Part shown: one piece after another, positions 8,395-18,769 of the stretch
How the letters are laid out: each line of letters starts with the position of its first letter
Position numbering within the stretch: position 1 is the stretch's first letter
NCBI GenBank assembly: GCA_014655195.1
Contig: BNBH01000002.1
Location: forward strand, 116,405-180,404
Reading direction: 5' to 3'
From: Streptomyces cellulosae
Lineage (GTDB): Bacteria > Actinomycetota > Actinomycetes > Streptomycetales > Streptomycetaceae
DNA: 64,000 bases
Translations under genes and position numbers: made by a program
The notes under the pieces: generated by a model
Database searches by the model: none
What the model saw: the letters and a program-made list of their open reading frames with translations, nothing else
Told to the model about the DNA's origin: nothing

Positions 8395-10089
8395 ATGAGT
8401 CAGCAGCAGTCCGCCGCCCCGGCCCCGACCCCCACGACCGACTCGGCCGTCGCCACCGTCGCGCGGCGCCGTGACTGGTGGCGGGACGCGGTGATCTACC
8501 AGGTGTACCCGCGCAGCTTCGCCGACAGCAACGGCGACGGCATGGGCGACCTGGAAGGCATCCGCTCCCGGCTGCCGTACCTGCGTGACCTCGGGGTGGA
8601 CGCCGTGTGGCTGAGCCCCTTTTACGCCTCCCCGCAGGCCGACGCCGGGTACGACGTCGCCGACTACCGCGCCGTCGACCCGATGTTCGGCACCCTGCTC
8701 GACGCGGACGCGCTGATCCGTGACGCGCACGCGCTGGGTCTGCGGATCATCGTCGACCTGGTGCCCAACCACTCGTCCGACCAGCACGAGTGGTTCAAGC
8801 GCGCCCTCGCGGAGGGCCCCGGATCGCCGCTGCGCGAGCGCTACCACTTCCGTCCCGGCAAGGGCGAGAACGGCGAACTGCCGCCCAACGACTGGGAGTC
8901 GATCTTCGGCGGCCCGGCGTGGACCCGGGTCACCGAGCCCGACGGCACCCCCGGCGAGTGGTACCTGCACCTCTTCGCGCCCGAGCAGCCCGACTTCAAC
9001 TGGGAGCACCCGGCGGTCGGCGACGAGTTCCGCTCCATCCTGCGGTTCTGGCTGGACATGGGCGTGGACGGCTTCCGCATCGACGTGGCCCACGGCATGG
9101 TGAAGGCCCCGGGGCTGCCGGACCTGGGCTCGCACGACGAGATGCGGCTGCTGGGCAACGATGTCACCCCGTTCTTCGACCAGGACGGCGTGCACGACAT
9201 CTACCGGCAGTGGCGTCTGATCCTCGACGAGTACTCCGGCGAGCGTATTTTCGTGGCGGAGGCGTGGACCCCCACCGTCGAGCGCACCGCCAACTACGTC
9301 CGCCCGGACGAGCTGCACCAGGCGTTCAACTTCCAGTACCTGGCGTCCCACTGGGACGCGGCCGAGCTGCGCGAGGTCGTCGACCGCACCCTGGACTCGA
9401 TGCGCCCGGTGGGCGCCCCGGCCACCTGGGTGCTGTCCAACCACGACGTCACCCGGCACGCCACCCGCTTCGCCAACCCGGCGGGCCTCGGCACCCAGAT
9501 CCGCGAGGCCGGCGACCGTGAGCTGGGCCTGCGCCGGGCCCGCGCGGCGACCCTGCTGATGCTGGCGCTGCCCGGCTCGGCCTACGTCTACCAGGGCGAG
9601 GAGCTGGGCCTGCCGGACGTCGTCGACCTGCCGGACGAGGTGCGCCAGGACCCGGCGTACTTCCGCGGCGCGGGTCAGGACGGCTTCCGTGACGGCTGCC
9701 GCGTGCCGATCCCGTGGACCCGTGAGGGCTCCAGCTACGGCTTCGGCGACGGCGGCAGCTGGCTGCCGCAGCCCGAGGGCTGGGGCGAGCTGAGCGTCGA
9801 GGCGCAGACCGGCGTGCCCGGCTCCACGCTGGAGCTGTACCGCTCGGCGCTCGCCGTGCGGCGCGAGCAGGCGGACCTGGGTGCGGGCGACGCGGTCGAG
9901 TGGCTGGCCGCGCCCGAGGGCGTGCTGGCCTTCCGCCGCGGTGAGTTCGTGTGCGTCGCCAACACCACGGGCGCCCCGGTGACCGTGCCCGCGTACGGCC
10001 GGGTGCTGATCACCAGCGGCGAGGTGGAGGAGACGGGCGGCGAGGCCGTGGTCGCGGCCGACACGACCGTGTGGTGGACGACGGCCTGA
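8395..10089 (+). CDS. aglA: GH13 alpha-glucosidase
   Basis: A cytoplasmic GH13 enzyme (564 residues, no signal peptide) that should hydrolyse imported maltose and short maltodextrins to glucose. The family motifs are in order: DAVIYQVYPRSFADSNGDG near residues 32-50, [12 protein letters not shown] with the nucleophile Asp230, FVAEAW with the acid/base Glu289, and LSNHDVTRH with the stabiliser Asp351. This pattern belongs to the oligo-1,6-glucosidase/alpha-glucosidase subfamily. I chose the ATG at 8395, which has AAGGA four bases upstream; an upstream in-frame extension is unlike protein. It follows malEFG on the same strand and completes the uptake and breakdown pathway. Confidence 0.92.
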   Translation: MSQQQSAAPAPTPTTDSAVATVARRRDWWRDAVIYQVYPRSFADSNGDGMGDLEGIRSRLPYLRDLGVDAVWLSPFYASPQADAGYDVADYRAVDPMFGTLLDADALIRDAHALGLRIIVDLVPNHSSDQHEWFKRALAEGPGSPLRERYHFRPGKGENGELPPNDWESIFGGPAWTRVTEPDGTPGEWYLHLFAPEQPDFNWEHPAVGDEFRSILRFWLDMGVDGFRIDVAHGMVKAPGLPDLGSHDEMRLLGNDVTPFFDQDGVHDIYRQWRLILDEYSGERIFVAEAWTPTVERTANYVRPDELHQAFNFQYLASHWDAAELREVVDRTLDSMRPVGAPATWVLSNHDVTRHATRFANPAGLGTQIREAGDRELGLRRARAATLLMLALPGSAYVYQGEELGLPDVVDLPDEVRQDPAYFRGAGQDGFRDGCRVPIPWTREGSSYGFGDGGSWLPQPEGWGELSVEAQTGVPGSTLELYRSALAVRREQADLGAGDAVEWLAAPEGVLAFRRGEFVCVANTTGAPVTVPAYGRVLITSGEVEETGGEAVVAADTTVWWTTA

Positions 10090-10129
10090 CGGTCGTACGC
10101 CCCGCAACTTTTTTCCTTCAAGTTGGTAC

Positions 10130-10157
10130 GGCCCGCTGCCCTTTCGGGTTGCGGGCC
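10130..10157 (+). terminator. Terminator after alpha-glucosidase gene
   Basis: A GC-rich hairpin (GGCCCGC pairing with GCGGGCC, plus inner CCC/GGG) 40 bases after the stop. It probably separates the mal operon message from the amylase transcript. Confidence 0.6.
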
Positions 10158-10180
10158 TCTAACATCTGCGTTGCCGCAAG

Positions 10181-10201
10181 GTTGCTGAACCTTTCTGCAA
10201 G
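10181..10201 (+). promoter_or_regulatory. Candidate MalR operator (amylase)
   Basis: A 21-bp element ending in TGCAAG with the left half GTTGC. It matches the malE operator candidate at 17 of 21 positions. It lies 57 bp before the amylase start, so a bound repressor would cover or flank the promoter. Confidence 0.65.
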
Positions 10202-10257
10202 AAGATTCAACCAACCTGTGCGGTACTCCCCACACCCTTCGATGAAGAAGGACCCAC

Positions 10258-11631
10258 ATGGCACGCAGAACCCTCGCCGGGATAGCCGCCCTCGCGGCCG
10301 CCTCGGCTGTCATGACCCCGACAGTGGCAGAGGCCTCCCCGCCCGGCTCCAAGGACGTCACGGCCGTCCTCTTCGAGTGGAACTTCGCCTCGGTCGCCCG
10401 TGAGTGCACCACCACCCTCGGCCCCGCGGGCTACGGCTACGTGCAGGTCTCCCCGCCCGCCGAGCACATACAGGGCTCGCAGTGGTGGACCTCGTACCAG
10501 CCCGTCAGTTACAAGATCGCCGGACGGCTCGGCGACCGCTCCGCCTTCAAGAGCATGGTGGACACGTGTCACGCGGCCGGCGTGAAGGTCGTCGTCGACA
10601 CCGTCATCAACCACATGTCCGCCGGCAGCGGCACGGGCACCGGCGGTTCGTCGTACACGAAGTACAACTACCCCGGCCTGTACTCCTCCTACGACTTCGA
10701 CAACTGCACGTCGGAGATCAACAACTACGGCGACCGCTGGAACGTCCAGAACTGCGAACTGGTCGGCCTCGCCGACCTCGACACCGGCGAGGACTACGTC
10801 CGCGGGGCCATCGCCGGGTACATGAACGACCTGCTCTCCCTCGGCGTGGACGGCTTCCGCATCGACGCGGCCAAGCACATCGCCGCCGCCGACCTGGCGA
10901 ACATCAGGTCCCGCCTGAACAACCCCTCCGCGTACTGGAAGCAGGAGGTCATCTACGGCGCAGGCGAGGCCGTCCAGCCCACCGAGTACACCGGCACCGG
11001 CGACGTCCAGGAGTTCCGCTACGCCTACGACCTCAAGCGGGTCTTCACCAACGAGAACCTCGCCTACCTGAAGAACTACGGCGAGGGCTGGGGCTATCTG
11101 AACAGCGGCTCCGCCGGCGTCTTCGTCGACAACCACGACACCGAGCGCAACGGCTCCACGCTCAGCTACAAGGACAACGCCAACTACACCCTGGCCAACG
11201 TCTTCATGCTGGCCTGGCCCTACGGCGCCCCGGACATCAACTCCGGCTACGAGTTCTCCAACAACGACGCCGGACCGCCCAACGGCGGCCGTGTGGACGC
11301 CTGCTGGCAGAGTGGCTGGAAGTGCCAGCACAACTGGCCGGAGATCAAGTCGATGGTCGGCTTCCGCAACGCCACCCGCGGCCAGGCCGTCACCAACTGG
11401 TGGGACAACGGCGGCGACGCCATCGCCTTCGGCCGGGGCAGCAAGGGCTTCGTGGCCATCAACCACGAGTCCGCCTCCCTGACCCGCACCTACCAGACCT
11501 CCCTCCCGGCCGGCACGTACTGCGACGTGCAGAGCAACAGGACGGTGACGGTGAACGGTTCGGGCCAGCTCACCGCGACCCTCGGCAGCAACACCGCCCT
11601 CGCCGTGCACGCGGGCAGGAGCAGTTGCTGA
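10258..11631 (+). CDS. aml: Secreted alpha-amylase (GH13)
   Basis: An extracellular endo-acting amylase cleaving alpha-1,4 bonds of starch. The 457-residue precursor starts with a classical signal peptide ([19 protein letters not shown], cleavage near AEA-SPP at about residue 26). The catalytic residues are Asp203 (GFRIDAAKH), Glu237 (GAGEAVQ) and Asp294 (DNHDTERN). An all-beta C domain follows, but no CBM20 starch-binding domain, unlike the longer Streptomyces amylases of about 570 residues. AAGAAGGA precedes the ATG. It is monocistronic: an operator-like site lies upstream and a strong hairpin downstream. The maltodextrins it releases feed the MalE importer encoded just before it. Confidence 0.95.
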   Translation: MARRTLAGIAALAAASAVMTPTVAEASPPGSKDVTAVLFEWNFASVARECTTTLGPAGYGYVQVSPPAEHIQGSQWWTSYQPVSYKIAGRLGDRSAFKSMVDTCHAAGVKVVVDTVINHMSAGSGTGTGGSSYTKYNYPGLYSSYDFDNCTSEINNYGDRWNVQNCELVGLADLDTGEDYVRGAIAGYMNDLLSLGVDGFRIDAAKHIAAADLANIRSRLNNPSAYWKQEVIYGAGEAVQPTEYTGTGDVQEFRYAYDLKRVFTNENLAYLKNYGEGWGYLNSGSAGVFVDNHDTERNGSTLSYKDNANYTLANVFMLAWPYGAPDINSGYEFSNNDAGPPNGGRVDACWQSGWKCQHNWPEIKSMVGFRNATRGQAVTNWWDNGGDAIAFGRGSKGFVAINHESASLTRTYQTSLPAGTYCDVQSNRTVTVNGSGQLTATLGSNTALAVHAGRSSC

Positions 11632-11643
11632 AGCACTGACCGA

Positions 11644-11679
11644 GACGTCCGGCGGCCCGCTTCTCGGCCGCCGGACGTC
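11644..11679 (+). terminator. Terminator after amylase gene
   Basis: A perfect 14-bp stem (11644-11657 with 11666-11679) and 8-base loop starting 12 bases after the amylase stop. Confidence 0.85.
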
Positions 11680-11882
11680 GACGCACCCTCCGCGTCCGTC
11701 TGACTCGTCCGCCCCTGCCGGAAAGCTCCCGCTGGAAGTTCTTGCCGACTCTTTCACGACTATTGCTGTAAGGCTTTCAACGAGGGTACGGTCACGCCGA
11801 CGCTCCGGTGATGTGGCCGAAACAGTCCCCGCCGGGGCGTGGGGTCGGACCCAATGAGCCGTAAGCGCAAGGAGTTCACGCC

Positions 11883-14800
11883 TTGATACCCAGATGGCCC
11901 GCGCCCCCGGGGCGCCGCACCGCGCGGGGCCGCCGCGTCGCCGCCGTCACGGTGGCCGCGCTCGCCGCGGCACTCGTGCAGCCGGTCGCCGCCCGAGCCG
12001 CCACCCCGCCCGCGCCGCCCTCGGACGCGAAGCTCGCCTCCTCCCCGGCGCGCCACGACCTGACGCGGGAGCAGTTCTACTTCGTCCTGCCGGACCGTTT
12101 CGCCAACGGGGACCCCAGGAACGACCGCGGCGGACTGACCGGTTCGCGCCTCGCCCACGGGTACGACCCGACCGACAAGGGCTTCTACCAGGGCGGCGAC
12201 CTCAAGGGGCTCACGCAGAGGCTCGACTACATCAAGGGGCTCGGCACCACCGCCATCTGGCTGGCGCCGATTTTCAAGAACCAGCCCGTGCAGGGCACCG
12301 GCAAGGACGCCTCGGCCGGCTACCACGGGTACTGGATCACCGACTTCACGCAGGTCGACCCGCACTTCGGCACCAACCAGGACCTCGAGACCCTCGTCGA
12401 CAAGGCCCACGCCAAGGGCATGAAGGTCTTCTTCGACGTCATCACCAACCACACCGCCGACGTCGTCGACTACGAGGAGAAGTCCTACGACTACCTCTCC
12501 AAGGGCGCCTTCCCGTACCTGACGAAGGACGGCGTGCCCTTCGACGACTCCGACTACGCCGACGGCACGCGGAAGTTCCCGGGCGTGGACGCCGGCGCCT
12601 TCCCGCGCACCCCCGTGGTGCCCGCGGCGAAGAAGCGCCTCAAGGTGCCGTCCTGGCTCAACGACACGTCGATGTACCACAACCGCGGCGACTCCACCTT
12701 CGCCGGCGAGTCGGCCGAGTACGGCGACTTCTCCGGCCTCGACGACCTGTGGACCGAGCGTCCCGAGGTCGTCGACGGCATGGAGAAGATCTACCAGCGC
12801 TGGGTGCGGGACTTCGACATCGACGGCTTCCGGATCGACACCGTGAAGCACGTCAACATGGAGTTCTGGACCCAGTGGGCCACCGCGCTCGACGCGTACG
12901 CGGCGAAGCACGGCAGGGACGACTTCTTCATGTTCGGCGAGGTGTTCTCCTCCGACACGGACGTCACCGCCCCCTACGTCACGCAGGGCCGGCTCGACGC
13001 CACCCTCGACTTCCCCTTCCAGGAGGCGGCCCGCACGTACGCCTCCCTGAGCGGCAGCGCCAAGAAGCTCGCCTCGGTCTTCGGTGACGACTTCAAGTAC
13101 ACGACCGACAAGGCCAACGCGTACGAGCAGGTCACCTTTCTCGGAAACCACGACATGGGCCGCATCGGCACGTTCCTGAAGCAGGACAACCCGGAGGCGT
13201 CCGACGCGGAGCTGCTGCGGCGGGCCATGCTCGCCAACGAGCTGATGTTCCTCAGCCGCGGCAACCCGGTCGTCTACTACGGGGACGAGCAGGGCTTCAC
13301 CGGCGCCGGCGGCGACAAGGACGCCCGCCAGACCCTCTTCGCGTCCCGCACCGCCGACTACCTCGACGACGACCTGATCGGCACCGACCGCACCCACGCC
13401 GAGGACACCTACGACACCCGCTCCCCGCTGTACCGGCAGATCAGCGCCCTCGCCGAGCTCCGCAAGGCGCACCCGGCGCTGACCGACGGCGTCCAGCAGG
13501 AGCGGTACGCCGACGACGGCCCAGGCGTCTACGCCTTCTCGCGCACCGCGACCGGCAAGGACACCACCGAGTACGTCGTCGCCTTCAACAACGCCGCTCA
13601 GACCAGGCAGGCCACCTTCGCGACCGGTTCCGCAGGGATGACCTTCAAGGGCGTCCACGGCACCGACGCGACCGTGCGCAGCGACGCCGACAAGAAGATC
13701 ACCGTCTCCGTCCCGGCCCGCTCCGCGATCGTCCTGAGGGCCGCCGCCCCGCTCGCCAAGCCCGAGGCGAAGCCCACGCTCACCCTGAAGGCCCCCGAGG
13801 CGGGCGCCACCGGCACCGTCGAGGTCACCGCCGACGTCCAGGGCGGCCGGCTCAACCGGGTCGTCTTCGCCGCCCAGACAGGCAACGGCACCTGGCAGAC
13901 GCTCGGCTCCGCCGACCACGCCCCCTACAAGGTCGCCCACACCATCGGCGAGGAGGTGCCCGCCGGCACCGCCCTGCGCTACAAGGCCGTCGTGATCGAC
14001 TCGGCCGGCCGCACCGCGAGCGCCCTGGCCGCCTCCACGACCGGCACCCCGCCCGCCGAGGAGGAGCCCGCCGCCGCCTCCCGTGACTACGCGATCGTCC
14101 ACTACCAGCGCCCCGACGGCGACTACGCGGACTGGAGCCTGTACGCCTGGGGCGACCTGGCGGACGGCGAGGCCACCGAGTGGCCGACGGGCCACGCCTT
14201 CACCGGCCGCGACGCCTACGGCGCCTTCGCCTGGGTCAAGCTGAAGCCGGGCGCCTCCGACGTGGGCTTCCTCGTCGTCGACAAGGACGGCAACAAGGAC
14301 GTCGCGACCGACCGCACCATCGACGTGACCCGCACCGGCGAGATCTGGATCAAGCAGGGCGACGAGACCGTCACCACCGAGCGGCCCGAGTACCCGGCGC
14401 AGGACACCACCAAGGCCGTCCTGCACTACCACCGCGCCGACGGGAAGTACGACGGCTGGGGCCTGCACACCTGGACCGGCGCCGCGAACCCCACCGACTG
14501 GTCGAAGCCGCTGGAGCCGGTGAAGACCGACGCGTACGGCGCTGTGTTCGAGGTGCCGCTCGCCGAGGGTGCGACCAGCCTCAGCTACATCCTCCACAAG
14601 GGCGACGAGAAGGACCTCCCGGCCGACCGGTCGCTGGACCTCAAGGCCAACGGCCACGAGGTGTGGCTGGTGAGCGGGCAGGAGAAGTACCTGCTGCCGC
14701 AGCCCGCCGGGTCCGCGGCCGCCCTCGACCTGACCACCTCCAAGGCGGTCTGGACCGACCGCTCCACCCTCGTCTGGGACGGCTCCGCCGCGGCCGCCTC

Positions 14801-17291
14801 CACCCAGCTCCTCGCCTCCCGCACCGGCTCGGTCGTGGTGAAGGACGGGAAGCTGGACACCGGCGACGCCCGCTGGATCCGCCTGACGAAGTCGGCCCTC
14901 ACCGACGCGCAGAAGGCGGAGTTCCCCCACCTCGCCAAGGGCACCGCCTGGACGGTCGACCCGCGTGACCGCGACCGGGTGCGCGAGGCCCTGCGCGGCC
15001 AGGTCGTCGCCACCCAGCGCGCCGCCAACGGGGCCGTGCTCGCGGCCACCGGCGTGCAGACCGCCGGCGTCCTCGACGACCTGTACGCCTCCGGCGCCAC
15101 CAGGGCACAGCTCGGCCCGGTGTTCCGGCACGGCCGGCCCACCCTCTCCGTGTGGGCGCCGACCGCGCGGAAGGTCGCCCTCGAGATCGGCGGCCGCACG
15201 GTCGCCATGCGCCGCGACGACGCCACCGGCGTCTGGTCCGTCACCGGCCCCGCCTCCTGGAAGGGGAAGGAGTACCGGTACGCGGTGACCGTGTGGGCGC
15301 CCGCCGCCGGCGATGTGGTCACCAACAAGGTCACCGACCCGTACGCGACCGCCCTGACCACCGACTCCGAGCGCAGCCTCGTCGTCGACCTGGCCGACCG
15401 GTCGCTCCAGCCGCGCGGCTGGGACGGCTACACCAAGCCCAAGGCCGTGCCGCTGAAGGACGCGCAGATCCAGGAGCTGCACATCCGCGACTTCTCCGTC
15501 GAGGACCGCACGGCCGAGCACCCCGGCACCTACCTGGCGTTCACCGACAAGGACAGCGACGGCAGCAGGCACCTGCGGAAGCTGGCCCAGGCCGGCACCT
15601 CGTACGTGCACCTGCTGCCCGCGTTCGACATCGCCACCATCCCGGAGCGGAAGTCCGACCAGGTGACCGTCGACTGCGACCTCGCCTCCTACCCGGCCGG
15701 CTCCGACAAGCAGCAGGAGTGCGTCGCCAAGGCCGCCGCCAAGGACGCCTACAACTGGGGTTACGACCCGTACCACTACACGGTCCCCGAGGGCTCCTAC
15801 GCCACCGACCCGGACGGCACGGCCCGCACGGTCGAGTTCCGCAGGATGGTCAAGGCGCTCAACGAGGACGGCCTGCGCGTGGTGATGGACGTGGTCTACA
15901 ACCACACCGCCGCCCACGGCCAGGCGAAGACCTCCGTGCTCGACCGGATCGTCCCCGGCTACTACCAGCGGCTGCTCGCCGACGGCTCCGTCGCCAACAG
16001 CACCTGCTGCTCCAACACGGCGCCCGAGAACGCCATGATGGGCAAGCTGGTCGTGGACTCGGTCGTCACCTGGGCCAAGGAGTACAAGGTCGACGGTTTC
16101 CGCTTCGACCTCATGGGCCACCACCCGAAGGAGAACATCCTCGCCGTCCGCAAGGCCCTCGACGCCCTCACGCCGAAGAAGGACGGCGTCGACGGCAAGA
16201 AGATCATCCTGTACGGCGAGGGCTGGAACTTCGGCGAGATCGCCGACGACGCCCGCTTCGAGCAGGCCACGCAGAAGAACATGGCCGGCACCGGCATCGC
16301 CACCTTCTCCGACCGGGCCCGTGACGCCGTGCGCGGCGGCGGACCCTTCGACGAGGACCCCGGCGTGCAGGGCTTCGCCTCCGGTCTCTACACCGACCCC
16401 AACTCCTCGGCCGCCAACGGCACCCCGGCGGAGCAGAAGGCCCGGCTGCTGCACTACCAGGACCTCATCAAGGTGGGCCTGAGCGGCAACCTCGCCGGCT
16501 ACACGTTCACCGACACCGACGGCAAGCAGGTCAAGGGCTCCCAGGTCGACTACAACGGCGCACCCGCCGGCTACGCGGCCGCCCCCGGCGACGCCCTCGC
16601 CTACGCGGACGCGCACGACAACGAGTCGCTGTTCGACGCGCTCGCCTTCAAGCTGCCGAAGGGCACCCCGGCCGCGGACCGCGCGCGCATGCAGGTCCTC
16701 GCCATGGCGACCGCCGCCCTCTCGCAGGGCCCGGCGCTCTCCCAGGCGGGCACCGACCTGCTGCGCTCGAAGTCCCTGGACCGCAACTCCTACGACAGCG
16801 GCGACTGGTTCAACGCGATCCACTGGAACTGCGCGGACGGCAACGGCATGGGCCGCGGTCTGCCGCCGGCCGCCGACAACAAGGACAAGTGGCCGTACGC
16901 CGAGCCGCTCCTCGGATCCGTCACGGTGGGCTGCCCGCAGATCGAGGGCGCCTCGGCCGCGTACCGGGACCTGCTGAAGATCCGTACGACGGAGAAGGTG
17001 TTCTCCCTCGACACGGCCGAGCAGGTGCAGTCCCGGCTCTCCTTCCCGCTGTCCGGGAAGGACGAGACGCCCGGCGTGATCACCATGAGGCTGGGCGACC
17101 TGGTCGTGGTTTTCAACGCCACGCCGGAGCGGCAGCAGCAGCGGGTCGCCGCGCTCGCCGGGACGGACCACCGTCTGCACCCGGTGCAGGCGGCGGGCGG
17201 GGACGCGGTCGTGAAGACCTCGTCCTACGCGACGGCGACCGGCACGTTCACGGTGCCGGCCCGCACGGTGGCGGTGTTCACCGCCGGCTGA
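11883..17291 (+). CDS. pulA: Secreted bifunctional amylase/pullulanase (two GH13 domains)
   Basis: A giant exported starch-degrading enzyme of 1802 residues. The TTG start is favoured by AAGGAG eight bases upstream and by the signal peptide it exposes (about residues 1-39). The first GH13 domain (about 55-620) carries GFRID near 316, FGEVF near 353 and GNHDMG near 424. Next come two CBM41-like modules (near 740 [13 protein letters not shown] and near 845 [13 protein letters not shown]) and a CBM48-like domain near 1090. The second catalytic domain is a type I pullulanase, with YNWGYDP at about 1290 followed by [18 protein letters not shown] and DAHDNE. The two halves should cut alpha-1,4 and alpha-1,6 bonds respectively. 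A degenerate CTTGC half-site about 140 bp upstream hints at MalR control. Division of labour between the domains is inferred. Confidence 0.93.
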   Translation: MIPRWPAPPGRRTARGRRVAAVTVAALAAALVQPVAARAATPPAPPSDAKLASSPARHDLTREQFYFVLPDRFANGDPRNDRGGLTGSRLAHGYDPTDKGFYQGGDLKGLTQRLDYIKGLGTTAIWLAPIFKNQPVQGTGKDASAGYHGYWITDFTQVDPHFGTNQDLETLVDKAHAKGMKVFFDVITNHTADVVDYEEKSYDYLSKGAFPYLTKDGVPFDDSDYADGTRKFPGVDAGAFPRTPVVPAAKKRLKVPSWLNDTSMYHNRGDSTFAGESAEYGDFSGLDDLWTERPEVVDGMEKIYQRWVRDFDIDGFRIDTVKHVNMEFWTQWATALDAYAAKHGRDDFFMFGEVFSSDTDVTAPYVTQGRLDATLDFPFQEAARTYASLSGSAKKLASVFGDDFKYTTDKANAYEQVTFLGNHDMGRIGTFLKQDNPEASDAELLRRAMLANELMFLSRGNPVVYYGDEQGFTGAGGDKDARQTLFASRTADYLDDDLIGTDRTHAEDTYDTRSPLYRQISALAELRKAHPALTDGVQQERYADDGPGVYAFSRTATGKDTTEYVVAFNNAAQTRQATFATGSAGMTFKGVHGTDATVRSDADKKITVSVPARSAIVLRAAAPLAKPEAKPTLTLKAPEAGATGTVEVTADVQGGRLNRVVFAAQTGNGTWQTLGSADHAPYKVAHTIGEEVPAGTALRYKAVVIDSAGRTASALAASTTGTPPAEEEPAAASRDYAIVHYQRPDGDYADWSLYAWGDLADGEATEWPTGHAFTGRDAYGAFAWVKLKPGASDVGFLVVDKDGNKDVATDRTIDVTRTGEIWIKQGDETVTTERPEYPAQDTTKAVLHYHRADGKYDGWGLHTWTGAANPTDWSKPLEPVKTDAYGAVFEVPLAEGATSLSYILHKGDEKDLPADRSLDLKANGHEVWLVSGQEKYLLPQPAGSAAALDLTTSKAVWTDRSTLVWDGSAAAASTQLLASRTGSVVVKDGKLDTGDARWIRLTKSALTDAQKAEFPHLAKGTAWTVDPRDRDRVREALRGQVVATQRAANGAVLAATGVQTAGVLDDLYASGATRAQLGPVFRHGRPTLSVWAPTARKVALEIGGRTVAMRRDDATGVWSVTGPASWKGKEYRYAVTVWAPAAGDVVTNKVTDPYATALTTDSERSLVVDLADRSLQPRGWDGYTKPKAVPLKDAQIQELHIRDFSVEDRTAEHPGTYLAFTDKDSDGSRHLRKLAQAGTSYVHLLPAFDIATIPERKSDQVTVDCDLASYPAGSDKQQECVAKAAAKDAYNWGYDPYHYTVPEGSYATDPDGTARTVEFRRMVKALNEDGLRVVMDVVYNHTAAHGQAKTSVLDRIVPGYYQRLLADGSVANSTCCSNTAPENAMMGKLVVDSVVTWAKEYKVDGFRFDLMGHHPKENILAVRKALDALTPKKDGVDGKKIILYGEGWNFGEIADDARFEQATQKNMAGTGIATFSDRARDAVRGGGPFDEDPGVQGFASGLYTDPNSSAANGTPAEQKARLLHYQDLIKVGLSGNLAGYTFTDTDGKQVKGSQVDYNGAPAGYAAAPGDALAYADAHDNESLFDALAFKLPKGTPAADRARMQVLAMATAALSQGPALSQAGTDLLRSKSLDRNSYDSGDWFNAIHWNCADGNGMGRGLPPAADNKDKWPYAEPLLGSVTVGCPQIEGASAAYRDLLKIRTTEKVFSLDTAEQVQSRLSFPLSGKDETPGVITMRLGDLVVVFNATPERQQQRVAALAGTDHRLHPVQAAGGDAVVKTSSYATATGTFTVPARTVAVFTAG

Positions 17292-17318
17292 CCGGCTGAC
17301 CGTGGCTGCGGCTAGTGT

Positions 17319-17348
17319 GGGCCCTCCTGACCTGGACCAGGAGGGCCC
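17319..17348 (+). promoter_or_regulatory. Hairpin that buries the ribosome binding site
   Basis: A perfect 11-bp inverted repeat (17319-17329 with 17338-17348) ends exactly at the base before the ATG of the next gene. Its 3' arm contains the AGGAGG ribosome binding site. TAGTGT at 17313-17318 could be the -10 box, which would start the transcript within or just before the 5' arm. Confidence 0.55.
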
Positions 17349-17708
17349 ATGCCGCAGATCACCGTCGACTACTCGGACAACCTCGCGGACGGTTTCGACC
17401 GGCCCGCGTTCGCCCGGGACCTGCACTCCGCCGTGGTGGAGATCGCGGCGGCGAAACCGCCCGCCTGCAAGACGCGCTTCCGGCGCACCGAGGACCCGGT
17501 GGTCGGCCCCGACACCGAGGGCCACGCACTGGTCCACGTCCACATCGCCCTGCTGCCCGGCCGCACCGACGAAACCAAGTCCCGCCTCACGGAGACGGCC
17601 CTTGACCTGCTGCGGCAGTACGTGAAGCCGGCCGACGGCCAGATGCTGCACGCCTCGGCCGAGATTCGCGACCTGGACCCGTCCTACCGGAAGTTCGAGG
17701 GGGAGTAG
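17349..17708 (+). CDS. 5-carboxymethyl-2-hydroxymuconate isomerase-family protein
   Basis: A 119-residue protein resembling the CHMI branch of the tautomerase superfamily. Members of that branch use the N-terminal proline, exposed after Met removal, as catalytic base. Here Pro2 is present (MPQITVDYSDNL) and the ferredoxin-like beta-alpha-beta layout is compatible (HVHIALLPGRTDETKSRLTE in the second half). No other aromatic catabolism gene is nearby, so the true substrate is doubtful and it may be a housekeeping tautomerase. Its ribosome binding site is inside a perfect hairpin. It ends three bases from the stop of the opposing small gene. Confidence 0.75.
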   Translation: MPQITVDYSDNLADGFDRPAFARDLHSAVVEIAAAKPPACKTRFRRTEDPVVGPDTEGHALVHVHIALLPGRTDETKSRLTETALDLLRQYVKPADGQMLHASAEIRDLDPSYRKFEGE

Positions 17709-17711
17709 CCC

Positions 17712-17969
17712 TCAGTGCAGGTCGGGCCGGCCCAGCCACGCCGGCACCACCGGCACGCCGTCCTCGTCCCGCTGGGAGCGCCACGCCCCGTCGACGACGA
17801 GCAGGAAGCCGTCGCCGTCCCTGAGCAGGCGGCGGCGGTCGTGGTTCAAGGGATGGGCGGGCACATACGCCCGCGCCCGCCGCTCCAGCTCCGCGAGCGC
17901 CTCCGCCCGGCTTCCCCCGACGTGCGCCACCACGGTGGCCTCCGTGTGCCTGCGCTCCCCGGTGCCCAC
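17712..17969 (-). CDS. Conserved small hypothetical protein
   Basis: An 85-residue protein without a recognised family. The GTG start is the only usable one between the upstream in-frame stop at 18000-18002 and the conserved-looking part. It contains an Ala/Glu/Arg-rich helix (RAEALAELERRARAY) followed by a likely beta-rich segment with Trp residues (GFLLVVDGAWRSQRDEDG). There is no signal or membrane segment. It starts 39 bases after the TetR gene stop on the same strand, so it is probably cotranscribed with that regulator. Third-position G/C bias is strong and supports coding. Confidence 0.65.
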   Translation of the reverse strand: MGTGERRHTEATVVAHVGGSRAEALAELERRARAYVPAHPLNHDRRRLLRDGDGFLLVVDGAWRSQRDEDGVPVVPAWLGRPDLH

Positions 17970-18008
17970 GGTCGTCCCGGCGACCAGGCCCCCGCGTCGT
18001 CACCGCGC

Positions 18009-18704
18009 TCATTCCTGGGCCAGCGAGATCATCCGGGTGGCGAGGTCGGTGAAGGGGCCGTCGCCCGGTTCCTGTTTGAGCAGGCCCCGCAGCAGCGTGG
18101 CGAGTTCCTCGTCGCGGGCCGCCGCCACCGCGGCCAGGGCCGCGAAGTCCTGGACCAGCTTGGTCTCCAGCTCCTCGCGCGGCACCCGCCGCCCGTCCAG
18201 CCAGATCAGCGCCGTCGACTCCACCAGCGAGATCCACGAGCGCACCACCACTTCGAGGCGGGCGGGCGCGGGGCCCACGACCCCCATGTGCGCCAGCATC
18301 TGCTCGTAGGCGGCCTGACGCACGGAGTCCACCAGGGCGTTGGTGGTGGAGGAGCCCACGGCGGGGCCGCCGCGCATCAGGGCGGAGAAGCCGGGGCCGT
18401 GTTCCTCCACGAAGTCGAAGAAGCGCGCCATCACCCGCCGCAGCCGCGACCCCAGCGGGCCTTCGTGCGGCTCGGCGAACCGGGACGACAGGTCCTCCGC
18501 CGCCCGCCTCAACGCGGCTTCGTACAGGCTGAGTTTGCCGGGGAAGTAGTGGTAGACGAGCGGGCGCGAGATGCCCGCGCGGGACGCTATCTCGTCGATC
18601 GAGACCTCGTCCGGGGAACGCTTGCTGAACAGTTCGAGAGCCACGCCGATCAACTGCTGCCGGCGCTCCTCGACTCCCATCCTCCGACGCACCCCGGTAC
18701 TCAT
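18009..18704 (-). CDS. TetR-family transcriptional regulator
   Basis: A 231-residue one-component repressor. The N-terminal helix-turn-helix (about residues 28-60, VSIDEIASRAGISRPLVYHYFPGK with flanking helices) is canonical. The C-terminal all-helical domain is the ligand and dimer part and resembles fatty-acid-linked TetR proteins, but the ligand cannot be read from sequence. AAGGTG lies five bases before the ATG. The downstream 85-residue gene is probably in the same transcript. The gene upstream on the same strand ends 65 bases before this start region. Confidence 0.9.
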   Translation of the reverse strand: MSTGVRRRMGVEERRQQLIGVALELFSKRSPDEVSIDEIASRAGISRPLVYHYFPGKLSLYEAALRRAAEDLSSRFAEPHEGPLGSRLRRVMARFFDFVEEHGPGFSALMRGGPAVGSSTTNALVDSVRQAAYEQMLAHMGVVGPAPARLEVVVRSWISLVESTALIWLDGRRVPREELETKLVQDFAALAAVAAARDEELATLLRGLLKQEPGDGPFTDLATRMISLAQE

Positions 18705-18769
18705 ACGAACACCTTACCGATCGATTCCGGCCTCCCACGGGCCGGAGCCGACACCGGTGTTCCCCCGGA

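Noticed and set aside
10105..10125. CAACTT/AAGTTG inverted repeat with nine-base spacing as a further MalR site
   Set aside because: Arm geometry is like the MalR sites but the arm sequence differs; it lies in the 3' region of the glucosidase gene and could simply be part of its terminator.
11740..11780. MalR operator before the pullulanase gene
   Set aside because: Only one CTTGC half is clear and the second arm is missing, so it is mentioned as weak and not listed as a site.
11760..17651. Very long open frame on the minus strand opposite the amylase/pullulanase gene
   Set aside because: High GC DNA leaves antisense frames open; the translation is low-complexity and lacks domains, while the plus strand has full catalytic motifs.
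17349..17708. Aromatic catabolism cluster around the CHMI-like gene
   Set aside because: No ring-cleavage or related gene is nearby; the family name alone does not justify it.
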